A stretch of 64,000 nt of DNA from Exophiala sp. HKRS030 (taxonomy: Eukaryota > Ascomycota > Eurotiomycetes > Chaetothyriales > Herpotrichiellaceae), in the NCBI GenBank assembly GCA_023897205.1, contig JAHWDD010000001.1, forward strand, positions 2,790,001-2,854,000, read 5' to 3'. A program made the position numbers and the translations under genes. Of the stretch, positions 35,760-47,053 are shown piece after piece (position 1 is the stretch's first letter; each line of letters starts with the position of its first letter). The notes under the pieces are model-generated. The model was given only the letters and a program-made list of their open reading frames with translations. It was not told the origin of the DNA and did not search any database.

Positions 35760-36772
35760 ATGCCTCATTCCACACCCGATGCCAGCTACACAGATGCCAA
35801 TCGTGCTTTCTTGCAAGCCTTTCTGGCTCGTAGCAGCCTCACTCTGGAAACAGCCAAACCAATACTTGCCGCAGTGCAGTCCTATCAAGATGGCAGACAG
35901 GTCTCAGCAGAAGACATCACAGCTGAAGATCTCAACCTATATGTTTCGCAGGCAAATCAAAAACTGTCCCCTCTAGACCTCGAGATCCGAACCGCATTTC
36001 ACCAACAAACGCGCGAGAAGGTCTATGCATTGGTCAATACCACAAGCGACGCTTTGACCCAGTTGGCCACTACATTTACCCCAGACGAGATTGCATTTGT
36101 CAAGAGGATGCTTGATGAGATGTTTGACGGGAGGCAGAACACTAGCAGGACAGAAGCCATGTGTTTGAGTGGTATCGATGCTCTCAAACTGGGCAGAAGT
36201 GCGAACAATAGAAGGGAAACCCAGAATGGAGATGCAGATAGCGGGAATACCCAACCTTCGACTGGCAACCTAAGTCCCAAGGAGGCCGAAACAGTGCTCA
36301 GCAAATTAGTGCAGGAAGGGTGGCTGGAGAGAAGCCCGGCAGGATTCTATTCTCTGACCCCACGCGCTCTTATGGAATTGAAGAGCTGGCTGGTCGAAAC
36401 TTATAATGACGAGGACGACGACGGGAACAACCTGACAAGATCAAATTTTGCCACGCATGCAAAGACATTGTCACAGTGGTAAGGCATGGCTACGTTCTTT
36501 TGTGCTGCACATTGGCTAACCACTTGCGACTATAGGGCCAACGTTGTGAGAAGCGAGAATGTCCTTGCAGATTACATGACATTTGCACTCAGCAGTTCTG
36601 GCGTGCTCAGAGGATGCAAGCAGAACATAGGTGTCCCTTGTGCAACACATTGTGGGATGGTGAACATTACGTGGGAGAAAAAGCCATCACGACTTCAGCG
36701 AGCTACCGAAACGGTCGGCCACGACAATCGAACAATCTTGTTCAAGCAGCCAATAATGACGACGAGGGATGA
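35760..36772 (+). CDS. NSE1: NSE1, RING-type subunit of the SMC5/6 complex, one-base frameshift
   Basis: Nse1 is a winged-helix plus RING ubiquitin ligase subunit of the SMC5/6 DNA repair complex. Exons 35760-36478 and 36536-36772 (57-bp intron, GTAAGG ... TATAG). The N-terminal part (NRAFLQAFLARSSLTLETAKPIL, KVYALVNTTSDALTQLATTFTPDE) and LSPKEAETVLSKLVQEGWLERSPAGFYSLTPRALMELKSWL match the winged-helix domains. After the acidic DEDDDG the frame is lost at GGG 36423-36425. One added G restores KIKFCHACKDIVTV, which splices to GQRCEKREC, LHDICTQQFW and CPLCNTLWDG, the variant RING. The repaired protein has 318 residues. Without the repair the RING domain is absent, so it would be missed by automatic gene calling. 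Confidence 0.88.
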
Positions 36773-37704
36773 TATGAAGAGGACGACAAATAACAAGGCT
36801 AATCGTGTTCACAACTTCAACCTGCACAGTCTCAGCCAGCATCAAGACTCGGATCCGACAACCACGGGCGTTTAACCTCATGACAGCTCCGAATCAGATT
36901 TGCGGTCGTCAACCACGCGACGGAAGGGCAGATCGTTCCCGCTGCAAACCAAGAAGATTGACGAGCCATGACACGCGTGGCGCAGTCTAATCCTACCAAG
37001 GTTGCTTCGACCGGCCTTGGTATGTCAACGCTTACTTGTGGGCTAACATTTGGCCCAAGCTCACCCGTTAGGTGCTTGCTACCCCACAGAATTAGGCGAG
37101 AGGACGCCTCCTGGACGCCCAGGGGTCTACCAAAGCTTTAACCCTAGCCGGCCACTCTAGGATTCACCACCAATGATCAATTCGACGCCCAATCAGGCCC
37201 GGAAATGTTGACAAACTCTCCGCAATATTGATCCCCGCAATCGCCGCGGATGACGTCTTGTTGAGCAATTTGCATCTATGATGAGCTTTTGAACAAGGTA
37301 CCGGTGCAACGAAGCCAACTTTCCAGACAACCGGTTATATCCAATTGGTCTGAGTGAATCAATAGACAAGGATAGGCAGTCACAACCAACATGACCACGA
37401 GACACCTCAGAAACGGGACGATGTAACTTTTCCTTCACCATGCATGGTATTATACTTGCTGAGACACCGACCTCATACTTTTTCCAAGGCTTGAGATTGG
37501 TTCTCAGTCTCCAATTCACTATAACGCCATAGCTCTCTCAGAATCTCAAACAAGTATTTTACTTTTTAGGAGCTCTTGTCACAGTTTCCTCAAATGTGGT
37601 AGAGGCTGCTTCACGTTCTGTCAAACCTCACCTTTTCCTTTTTGCAATCCGGCTTCTCAGCCGTTGGACCTGAAAGTAGAATTCGGAATCACGATACCGT
37701 CAAG
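36773..37704. other. Intergenic region upstream of acid trehalase
   Basis: 3' flank of NSE1 and promoter of the trehalase gene. The in-frame ATG at 37642 is upstream of the chosen trehalase start and would bury the signal peptide. No other gene seen. Confidence 0.5.
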
Positions 37705-40700
37705 ATGGGACTCATCTTGACAGCAATACTTCTCATCTCCTGGCTTATGCCAGTCGCAATAGCACAATCTGGCAACGATTCTACCATCTATGACACTCGA
37801 TTCGAGAATGTGACCTGGGACGCGAATAACTGGGTTCTGACAACGACTAATCTTGATCAAGGGCATTATCAGTCACGCGCGATCGTTGCAAATGGTTATA
37901 TCGGTATCAACGTCGCCGCCCTGGGGCCCTTCTTTGAGGCCGATGTTTCGGTAGATGGAGATAATATTCAAGGTTGGCCACTTCAGAATCGTCGACAGAG
38001 TTTCGCTACCGTAGGCGGATTTTGGGATTCCCAGGAAACCACAAATCGCACTAATTTCGAATGGCTGTACCAATATGGAGGGGATTCAGTGATCAGTGGA
38101 ATCCCTCACTGGAGTGCCATTATCGTTGATTTGGGCGGCGACATCTATCTCGATGCCTCCACTAATAGCTCGACTATCAGTGCCTTTCAATCGAGCTACG
38201 ACTTCAGGCAGGGCCTCCTAAGCTGGAGCTACACTTGGTCTCCAGAAGGACAAGGCACCTTCAATATCTCGTACCAACTCTTTACCCACAAACTGTACGT
38301 CAATCAAGCGTTCGTAACGCTCAATGTAACCGCAGAAGAGGACACCAATCTGACAATTGCGAATGTCGTCAACGGCGATGGTGCCGTGCGTTCTACCCCT
38401 GCCGAAAAAGGTACCGAAGCTGGCCTGATCTTTACCTCAGTCCGACCAGATGGTATCACCAACGTGACCGCTTGGATCTACACTGGTTTAAATGCTACTG
38501 GTGCAACTTTGCAGTCGACTCAAGAGGCTACTCTTGACCGTCCGTATGTTGGTAGGAACGATTCCTCCGTCGCTACAGGTTTGAATGTCACACTCGAGGC
38601 TGGGCGAGTAGCGACTTTCACAAAATTCATCGGCATCGCATCTTCTGATGGTTTTGCTTCGCCACGCAATATTGCCAGAAGTGCAGCAATCAGTGCGACT
38701 AAGCAAGGCTTTCAAGCTTCACTCGAGACACACGTTGATGAGTGGAAAACACTCCTTCCTCAAACCTCAATCGATGATTATTCATACCCTGAGAATGGTA
38801 CACTTCCAAATGACGATTTGATAATCGAGTCGTCTATCATCGCCGTGGTCAACCCCTACTATCTACTTCAGAACTTGATTTCCACAAATGCGGAAATCGC
38901 CGCCGGCAACGCTTCAATTAACAGCCACAGCATCGCTGTTGGAGGACTAGGGTCAGACTCATATGCTGGACTGATATTCTGGGATGCCGAGACCTGGATC
39001 CAACCTGGCCTCGTACCAGCATTCCCTTCAGCAGGCAGATCGTTCGCCAACTACCGGGTGGAACGCTTTGGGCAAGCTCAAGCAAATATCGAGACTGCGT
39101 ATCAATCATCCAAGAACGACACCAACTTCACCTCTGATGCCGCAATATTTCCCTGGACGAGTGGCCGCTATGGCAACTGCACTGCCTCTGGACCTTGCTG
39201 GGATTATCAGTATCATCTCAACGGCGACATTGGACAGTCATTCTCAAATTACTGGCTGACTTCAGGTGATACCGCCTATTTCGAAGAGGAATTATATCCC
39301 ATCTATGATTCTATTGCGCATCTTTATTCTCAAATTCTCGAACCAGATGGCGATTTTTACACGGTCCAGAATATGACTGACCCAGATGAGTACGCCAACC
39401 ATATTGACAACGGCGGCTTCACCGTGGCTATCATCTCTAACCATCTCAATTATGCCAACAAATACCGTTCCTTCTTCAATGACACTCCTAATGATACATG
39501 GACAGACCAAGCTGGGAAAGTTCAGTTCTCAACTGACGTTGAGGCAAATATCATCCTTGAATATCCAGAGCAGAATGGTTCAACAGTGGTTAAACAAGCA
39601 GACATCATTCTGATTACCTTCCCACTATCTTACACTGGACAGAACTATACAGCGGAACGATCACTTGCAGATTTAGATTACTACGCTGCAAAGCAGTCAG
39701 TCGACGGGCCGGGAATGACATATGCCATGTTCAGCATCATTGCTAACCAAGTCTCGCCGTCAGGCTGTTCCGCGTATACGTACCAACAAAACTCCTACTA
39801 TCCATACGTGCGTGCACCATGGTATCAATTCAGCGAACAGCTTCTTGACAGTTTCAACGACAATGGTGGGACTCATCCAGCATTCCCTTTCCTGACTGGT
39901 CATGGTGGTGCAAATCAAGTTGTTCTCTTTGGCTATCTCGGCCTTCGTCTCATCCCGGGTTTCACACTTTACGTTGATCCTGCTCTTCCGCCTCAGATTC
40001 CCCAACTACGCTATCGCACTTTCCATTTCCATGGCCATCCCATCACCGCCTTCTCCAATCAAACTCATACAACCCTATCCCGGAACGCTACGCTCGCCCC
40101 TGCTGAAGGAGCGTCACCAAATACGACCTTTACGACCAGCCCCATTCCAATCATCGTTGGCGGTAATGGCTCACCCATCACCGGAAACTACAGTCTAGGA
40201 CCAAACTCTACCATTACAATCCCCAATCGCAACTACAGTAGCCTACGTACCACAGCAGATAACCTGGCTCAATGTGTTCCGGTGACGTCGCCCGATGACT
40301 ACCTCCCAGGCCAATTCCCCGTTGCAGCTGTCGACGGTGCAGCTTCCACAAAATGGCAACCAATTTTCGCAAATCAGACTGCCAGCATCACAGTTTCCAC
40401 ATTACCAGGATATACGGTACGTGGCCTGCGATTCGATTGGGCCAAGCGCCGCCATGGAACTATTCAGTGTTCTTCCACAACCAGACGCTCGAGGATTCTT
40501 CGAGCTTGGACGTTAATGGCACTGAAGGCGTGTTGTTGATCGCCAGCGAGGACGGGGTCATCGAGCGTCGGTACGACGAAGAGGCTATCTACAACATTGA
40601 GCCGGTCCAAGCAAATATTACAACGCTGAACTTGACATCGTCTAGTGCCGGTGATGGGAATACCTTCATCACGGCAAGATACGCAACACTGCAGATCTGG

Positions 40701-40961
40701 GGTAGTCTCGCCAACGAGACCCACAATGCCACGTATCAAGACGGCGATGGCGCGACCGTCGCTGAGTTCAGCATCATTGTGGACGGATTAGACGCGAGCG
40801 AAAACGCGAGCACGGACATTGCCAGGAGGAAGACCAGGCGCAAGAGAGGAGCGCAGCTGACCACGGCGGAGATTGATTTGCATGAAAATAAGATCCAGAG
40901 GGATTTTCTCATGAGGTTGGGAAGGGTCAGGAGAGATCTGGCGGCTGGGAGACGACCTTGA
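37705..40961 (+). CDS. ATH1: Secreted acid trehalase, glycoside hydrolase family 65, one-base frameshift
   Basis: Extracellular or cell-wall enzyme that hydrolyses trehalose to two glucoses. The ATG at 37705 opens a classic signal peptide (MGLILTAILLISWLMPVAIA). GH65 N-terminal (VANGYIGINVAALGPFFEADV), catalytic (FPWTSGRYGNCTASGP, YHLNGDIGQSFSNYW, DEYANHIDNGGFT with the expected acid Glu) and C-terminal domains follow. Many N-x-S/T sites agree with secretion. The frame changes at GGGCC (40439-40443): GLRFDWA joins to QAPPWNYSVFFHNQTL in the next frame when one G or C is added, as family members read. The repaired protein has 1085 residues, similar to fungal acid trehalases. The C terminus is basic (RRKTRRKRG). 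No introns. Unrepaired it would lose about 140 residues. Confidence 0.92.
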
Positions 40962-41782
40962 GAGGAATGTCCTTTCTTGCCAGAGGTCGATGAAGAACTT
41001 CAATAGGGACGATGGAACGTCTGCAAGAAAAGACTGTTAATAAAAGGTGAAAAGGATTACAGACACGAAGTAGTATAATACATTCATTGCGAAAATGAAA
41101 TCTATAGGTGCATTTCGATTGCCGTGTATCATTGTGATATCATTGGTTTACATGTTTTGGGCAGCCACAATCCGTCATTTGCATCGTTTGTGTTCGACTC
41201 CCAAGCCTTCATCAAAGCTCGTGTCCGAATAAACAGTAGCTGAATCCTGTTTCCATTTGATGAAGGTGTCTTCAAATGGCAAATTCAAGAGGACAATTGC
41301 ATTACTCTTCAAAGACAAGCAGTTTGCAGCTGGAGCCGGGTAGGGGAGTAGTAGATTGTCCCGCAGCTGGGGTGGCACAGGCAGAACCTCTAGGAGGATT
41401 GCCATGCGGATGTGCCGTGGCGACATAGTATAGATCCGTCGAAGCTCGTATTAATGGTTTATAGAGAGTCTTCCAAAGGCTAGTGATTGGTGGGCCCAAG
41501 ACGCATGCGTTCCATTCTGTTCCGGAAACTCTTGAAGGCGGTAGCAATAAGCAATGGCCGCCCTCGTCGTGGATATCCGCGACAACTCCGTATGGTAGTG
41601 GCTGTGGCCTAGGGCTCGTCAAGGCGGTCGAAACATGGACGTGGTATAGCATTTGCTTTCCAGTACTTGATAGGCAAGAAGGACTTGTAAGCATCTTTCG
41701 TCATCTCATTGGATCCAGTCGTGGTCCGAGTTGTGTATCAGTTTGGAGGAGGCTTTCCAGCGGTGCAACCTAGGCATTTGTC
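40962..41782. other. Intergenic region between convergent genes
   Basis: 3' flanks of acid trehalase (+) and NC2-beta (-). Open frames of 80-130 codons overlap on both strands without recognisable motifs. Confidence 0.5.
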
Positions 41783-42344
41783 TCACTGCGGTTCCGGGCC
41801 ACCCTCCATGCGACCGCGTGCTTCACCCAATAATGCCTCCTGCATCTTCAACAACTCCTCGGCACCCATCTTATCAAATCCGCCAAAATTGCGCATCTTC
41901 TCTCCTCGACCAACTCGTTTCTTCTGTACTTGCTGCCACTCGCCTACAACACCGCGGCAGCCCTCAATGTAGCTACCGAAGCCGAGATCAGTCAGGGCCT
42001 GCTCGACGTGTTCGATGCTGATGGTCTTTTTGGATTCCTTTTCGGAAATCTCGTTTGACTCGGACGACAGCATGCGAAGGAACTCCAGGGAGCAGGAGAT
42101 CAATAGATCGCGGGCAGGCCGGGTGAATGTCATTTCGCCTTTGTCTCCGGGGTTGGTTTGGTCTGGGGTAGTTGTGTCAAGATCTCGGAGATGATCTTCT
42201 GCACTGTGGCTTTGGGAAGACTGAGATCATCACCGCCTGCAATGAGTAATGGATCGTTAGCCGAAAGTTCAACTACGACACCAACTATTCGACTCTCGGT
42301 GCGGGATGGGGCTGCACTTTACCTCCAAATTCTTTGTCTGACAT
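41783..42344 (-). CDS. NCB2: Negative cofactor 2 beta (Dr1/NCB2), histone-fold repressor, one-base frameshift
   Basis: NC2-beta pairs with NC2-alpha (Bur6), binds TBP on promoters and represses or tunes RNA polymerase II transcription. Exon 1 is 42344-42323 (MSDKEFG), exon 2 is 42236-41783; the 86-bp intron splices to give MSDKEFGGDDLSLPKATVQKII, the family N terminus. The frame is lost at the four-base run 42149-42152 (GGGG on the + strand). One added base joins TQLPQTKPTP to GDKGEMTFTRPARDLL and then the histone-fold helices (FLRMLSSESNEISEKESKKTISIEHVEQALTDLGF). The repaired protein has 158 residues, right for the family. The first exon is only seven codons, easily missed by gene finders. 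Confidence 0.9.
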
Positions 42345-43726
42345 GATGGGCTTAATTGGAGTTTCCCCGAGTTATTATAGGTATGACAGTAGGATATCTT
42401 TCAACTTGTATGAGGCGCGTCTCATGGGTCCAGCCCACGAGAGCGGTTGGAGAGGGAGGGAAGGGTAATAAATAGATGATAATGGAGCCCTCCCACGCAC
42501 GCAGGCGGAGAGGCAGGATCCTTGGTGGCTGAAAAAGGAATGGCGTGTTTTTGTCTTGGCATGAATCGAAGTTTTATTGTTTGAATTTCTGCCCTCGAAC
42601 AATTTCACCTTTTCCATCACCTTTGGAATTTCTTCCAACCGATGTTTCATCACCACCGGAATGGTATCTGTGATGCTTAATGATCTGCGTTAAGCAGAGA
42701 CTGTCTCGGTCGTGATCATTGTGACTGTTTGCCCTTCATCGAGATTCCGCTATCTGGTGATGAGACGACAATCTGACTGTGGGAGCTTGGATACGGTCTA
42801 AGCTCACATTCCATGGCTAAGGGAATTCATGACGCAGCGCAATCACTTGTGAAGAGATGATATGAAATCCAGTGAGTCACCCCTATCTCTTTTCCTCTAA
42901 TCTCTTCAAATGATGAACTTTCGTGTCGCCCCTATCATACAACGATTTGTAAATATGGTGATTTACCTGTCCAAAGCCAAACGGACTGGCTGATATCTCA
43001 CATCTCCACCTCTATTCACTTGCTTATCTTTGTCAAACCTGCTTTGCTGACAATAAAAAGGATTAGGTACTTGTAAAGTTCAATCTCATCGACCTCATCC
43101 CCACTGTGATACTCCGGTAAGATTGAATCGCCAATCCCCATCCTACATTAAAGTGATGAGCAACAAAATTATGTACTATCAAATTCGGATATTCAATGAC
43201 GAATTAATTTGGTTCGATTACCTGAAAAAAGACTTTCAACTTTCCTTGCACCTCATTGATTTCTGGTCTGAAAACCGTTTCTGACCATTACTATTAGAAT
43301 CTTCACCCCCTTCCTGCGCTCCACCACCCTTCTTGTAGGCTTATTTTGGTAAGTCGTCATTCCGCTGTACTACTTGATACCTATGATGAACCAACCACTC
43401 TTCCATGCTAAGTATGAAGATCTATCAATCTAATGCTTATACCTGTGTATTCATTTTTCATCTTTCGCCTGAGTTTCATTCATGTCTCAGAATCACTGCC
43501 TATCTTTCGACTGGACGATATACTGACAAAACGAAGCAAATTTATAGGTACGTCGAGAACAGTCTTCGTTATACAGCTGCTCCAGGATTCTCTCCTCGGC
43601 AAACATATCACGTGTGGACAATGTCCGATGATTTGAGCCCTCATTTACCCAGAACGAAATGCTTCCAATTTCGGATCATCCCAACTGTCAACGTCAGAAT
43701 CCGGTCTCGATCGATTCGGTGCTTAC
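42345..43726. other. Intergenic region (1.4 kb), no gene seen
   Basis: Promoter of NC2-beta at the left end and 3' flank of the SDR gene at the right. AT-rich around 42950-43300. No protein-like open frame. Confidence 0.5.
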
Positions 43727-44527
43727 TTACCTTAAAAACTGGCCCGATAATTCCTTGGGTGCATTAATGGACAGCTCTGCGATGACATTACCAGGCTTCT
43801 CTGGAGCCAGTAATTTACCATCCTTCTTTGCACTGATGAACTTCTGCTGGTCCCTCTGATCCATATTCTTCAAATACTTCTCACGAATATCTACTTGCAT
43901 CGCTGTGTCGACGACTCCAGGCCTGATAGAAATGCTCGTCACATCAGGCTCTTCACTCTTGAGCGTCATAGCCAAATGGTTGACGGCAGCTTTCGTTGCT
44001 CCGTAAGCTCCCCATGACGTGTAGGCGTTGCTCGCTGCTCCTGACGATGTGAAGATTATTCTGCCTTTGCTGGATCGAAGTAGTGGCAGTGATGCCTGGA
44101 TCTGATCCCAAGTAGGTCAATGACACGATTCAATATAAAATGGGTGTAAAGTTACCAGAACCACGAGACTCGTAACATTAATCGTAAACGTGCTGTCCCA
44201 GTCTTCTGCTTGCACATCACCTATTCTCTGACACGCGCCCAATGTGCCATGGTTAAGAATCAGCCCGTCCAATTTGCCACCTAGCTCGACATCCTTGAGG
44301 ATCGACTTGACATAACTCAAGTCCGACATATCGCCCTCGGAAGTCACGACACGCTGCGGATACCTAGACTCGAAATCTCGCAGCACATCCGTCTTGCGGC
44401 CAGCCAGGATCAGAAGATGCTGCGCCTTAGACTGTAGCAAGTAGTTGGCAATTGCAAGACCGATTCCCGCGGTGGCACCAGTCACCAGAATCGTTCTCGA
44501 CTCTGGATGTTCAGCCTGAAAGGTCAT
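43727..44527 (-). CDS. Short-chain dehydrogenase/reductase
   Basis: Classical SDR, 248 residues, in exons 44527-44156 and 44101-43727 (54-bp intron, GTAACT ... TCAG). From ATG 44527: SRTILVTGATAGIGLAIANYL (cofactor loop), GRKTDVLRDFESRY, EGDMSDLSYVKSILKDV, LILNHGTLG (replacing the common NNAG), then across the intron IIFTSSGAASNAYTSWGAYGATKAAVNHLAMTL with the catalytic Ser, Tyr and Lys. It resembles the fungal YIR035C/sepiapterin-reductase-like group, but the substrate is unknown. The start was chosen because the cofactor loop follows within about 20 residues. Intact. It is divergent from the FAD oxidoreductase. Confidence 0.88.
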
Positions 44528-45265
44528 GGAGTTAGGACTCGATCCGCAGGCACCGTGGCGTGCACAAATCAGTAGGCAACCATTGACATACTCTGAATTT
44601 CTTGACGGCCTCAGGGGACTCGCCAAAGTGCTTCGCCATGTTTTTTCCGGGAACAAATATCGAGCGCACAAAGGTCGACTTTGAAGTGGATGAGTAGCGA
44701 TCGCACAACTTTGCCGTTGTGGTCAATTGATGCGCCACAGATGTTCTGCCGATCCCGGTAAATTTTCTGACCATGAACTGTGCAGCCCTGACGACGTTTT
44801 GAAACGGGTTCGCAGATCTGTGCTATATCGAAGATACCGTTCACGGCTTTGGTACGTTATGGAGACCGGAGAAGCTTTTTGTTAAAGTTTCGTCATAGGG
44901 CGAGAGGCTTGACGTCAAGCCCGCGCCAATCGTCCTGAAGATATACTGGGCGGAGAAGACCGGCGCTCGAAAGGCGCGAGTTGTGAAATTTGATATTCCT
45001 TTGCAGTCCTTTACTATATGATATCGGCATTCTATTTCGAATTTTATTCCGTCTTTCTTTACAGGCCAGAAAAGTATATAAAGACACCCCTCCAAGGACA
45101 GCCAGGCAAGTTAGACGGCTTCTTATCACGACACCCACGGCCCAAGCATAAATACTTCCGCCTCAAGTGGCAATCGACGTTGAAGTCTCTATGCACCAGA
45201 CAAAACAGAATCCGTAGCAGAGACTACACCTTACTCGTGGACTTGTTGATCACTCATCTAGGCAA
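44528..45265. promoter_or_regulatory. Divergent promoter region, SDR and FAD oxidoreductase
   Basis: 738 bp between two divergent starts. A TATATAAAG at 45075-45083 sits about 185 bp upstream of the FAD oxidoreductase ATG. Short frames here have no recognisable motif. Confidence 0.45.
45075..45083 (+). promoter_or_regulatory. TATA-box-like element of the FAD oxidoreductase gene
   Basis: TATATAAAG on the + strand, followed by a leader of about 150 bases before the ATG at 45266. Confidence 0.4.
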
Positions 45266-46617
45266 ATGTCCACTGTCATAATCGGTGGTGGCATCATTGG
45301 CCTGTCCACCGCCTATTACCTTTCCCAAAGCCGTCCAGTGTCCACATCATCACAAATACACATCGTCGACTCATCGTCTGAGCTATTCGCCTCTGCCAGT
45401 GGATTCGCCGGCGGATTTCTGGCATTAGACTGGTTCGGCCCAGCCGAAGAAGATCTCGGTGCTCTGTCGTTCCGGCTCCATCGTCAACTGGCCGAGAAGC
45501 ACGGCGGACAGCGAAAATGGGGTTATGCCGGTAGTCACGTCTACAGCCTTAACATCGACGATGCGGAAATTGGTAGCAATGGGAAGAAGGTCAAGGGCAC
45601 GGATTGGTTGTTGGAGGGGACGAGCCGGGCCAATGCTGCGAGACGTGAGACAGATGAAGCTGGAGGCGCGCATGTAGCTGGAGGGGGAGCTGAACCGGTC
45701 AATGCGGATGGCTCGCCCATCGTATTCACGCCACAGGCAGGTGGGAGCCTGGAATCAGTTGCTGGGCCAGAAGAGTGCGCCCTCGTTGAACCAAGAGAGT
45801 TGTGCCAGTTCTTGCTCGAGGAATGCAAGAGTCTTGGTGTCAAAATTCATTTATCAACGAAGCCGGTCGACATCTTGACAGACGACGGTGGCGTGCTCAA
45901 AGGTGTGAAACTCGATTCGCAGGGGGGTAACAGTGAGTTGACGTGCGACAACATCGTCCTCGCCGCTGGTGCATGGACACCTAAGGTGTTTGAAACCCTG
46001 TTTCCAAAGAGCCTAACACGACTTCCAATCGACCCGTTGGCCGGCCATAGCATTGTTGTACGCTCGCCGCGCTACAAGATACCTTTCATCGACCCCCAAA
46101 AACGTAACATAGGAGGTGACGATAACTGGTTGTCGTACTCGATTTATGCAGCCCCAGGTAAGTATTGGGATTTTGCCACAGAAGCATATGCTAGGCTCGC
46201 ACGAAATGGAGAGTCAGAAATCTGGCTCGGAGGGCTCAATCACAGTAACTTGGAGCTGCCTGAACTTGCAACGGATGTCAAGGATATGATAAATCCACAA
46301 AGCGTCGCGACCGTGCGCAGGACCATTGTTCAGTTGACTGGATTGGCCAAAGAAGGCAACGAGCTGCACGAGGATGATCTTGACACGGTCAGAGAAAGTT
46401 TGTGCTTCAGGCCTGTCAGCCGTACTGGAAGTCCGATCATAACAAGGATAGCAGAGGATCATTTGGGAGGGGTCAAGGATGGCCCTGGGGTGTCTTTGTT
46501 GCTTCTGGTCACGGTCCATGGGGTATTAGTCTGTCTTTAGGAACGGGACTCATCGTGACTGAGCTCATAGAGCGAAAGAAGACCAGCGCAAATATCCAAG
46601 GTCTTGGCTTGAGATAG
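45266..46617 (+). CDS. FAD-dependent amine/amino-acid oxidoreductase (DAO fold), one-base frameshift
   Basis: FAD enzyme of the D-amino-acid oxidase superfamily; the nearest yeast relative by pattern would be Tda3-like proteins of unclear substrate. Single exon from ATG 45266. The FAD loop VIIGGGIIGLSTAYYL begins at residue 4; ASGFAGGFLALDWFG follows and DNIVLAAGAWTPKVF is the second FAD-binding motif. The frame is lost at GGGG 46469-46472 near the C terminus: AEDHLGG joins to GQGWPWGVFVASGHGPWGISLSLGTG in the next frame after one added G. The repaired protein has 450 residues. The GHGPWGISL block, which contacts the flavin ribityl, is needed for function, so an undercall is more likely than a real truncation. 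Confidence 0.88.
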
Positions 46618-47053
46618 ACGAAATGAGGCAAAGGGCTTGTGAAGTTGATGATTTTATTCCGGCCTCAGATGCTTCGAATCGAAGTAGCGATTACGCTGGA
46701 CAAATAGATAAAGACAATCCTTTGACGATTCAAGTACATATTGAAATTGCCTAAGCCTTGTCCAGTATTCAAGGTCAGTGCTACGATAGAGCTCCTCCAG
46801 CGGCATGGCGCGGATAAACACGGCCCACAGCCTCACACGGCAACACGGGCCGAGAGGATCATCATACCCGCCTCCTATTCTGCCCAGAAATCAACATTCC
46901 ATATTCATCCTCGGCACCGTTTTGGAGTTTGCGGAGATCGAGTCAATCCCCTCAAATACTCTGTACGACCAATCTCGACAAGTACTGTTTATTCGCATTT
47001 CCTGCACAGCGAACAGAAACAGCATGCAAGGACTCTAATAGCGAGCTTACGGT
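46618..47053. other. Short intergenic region, promoter of the lyase fusion gene
   Basis: 436 bp between two genes on the + strand; only short frames. No specific element is recognised. Confidence 0.5.
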
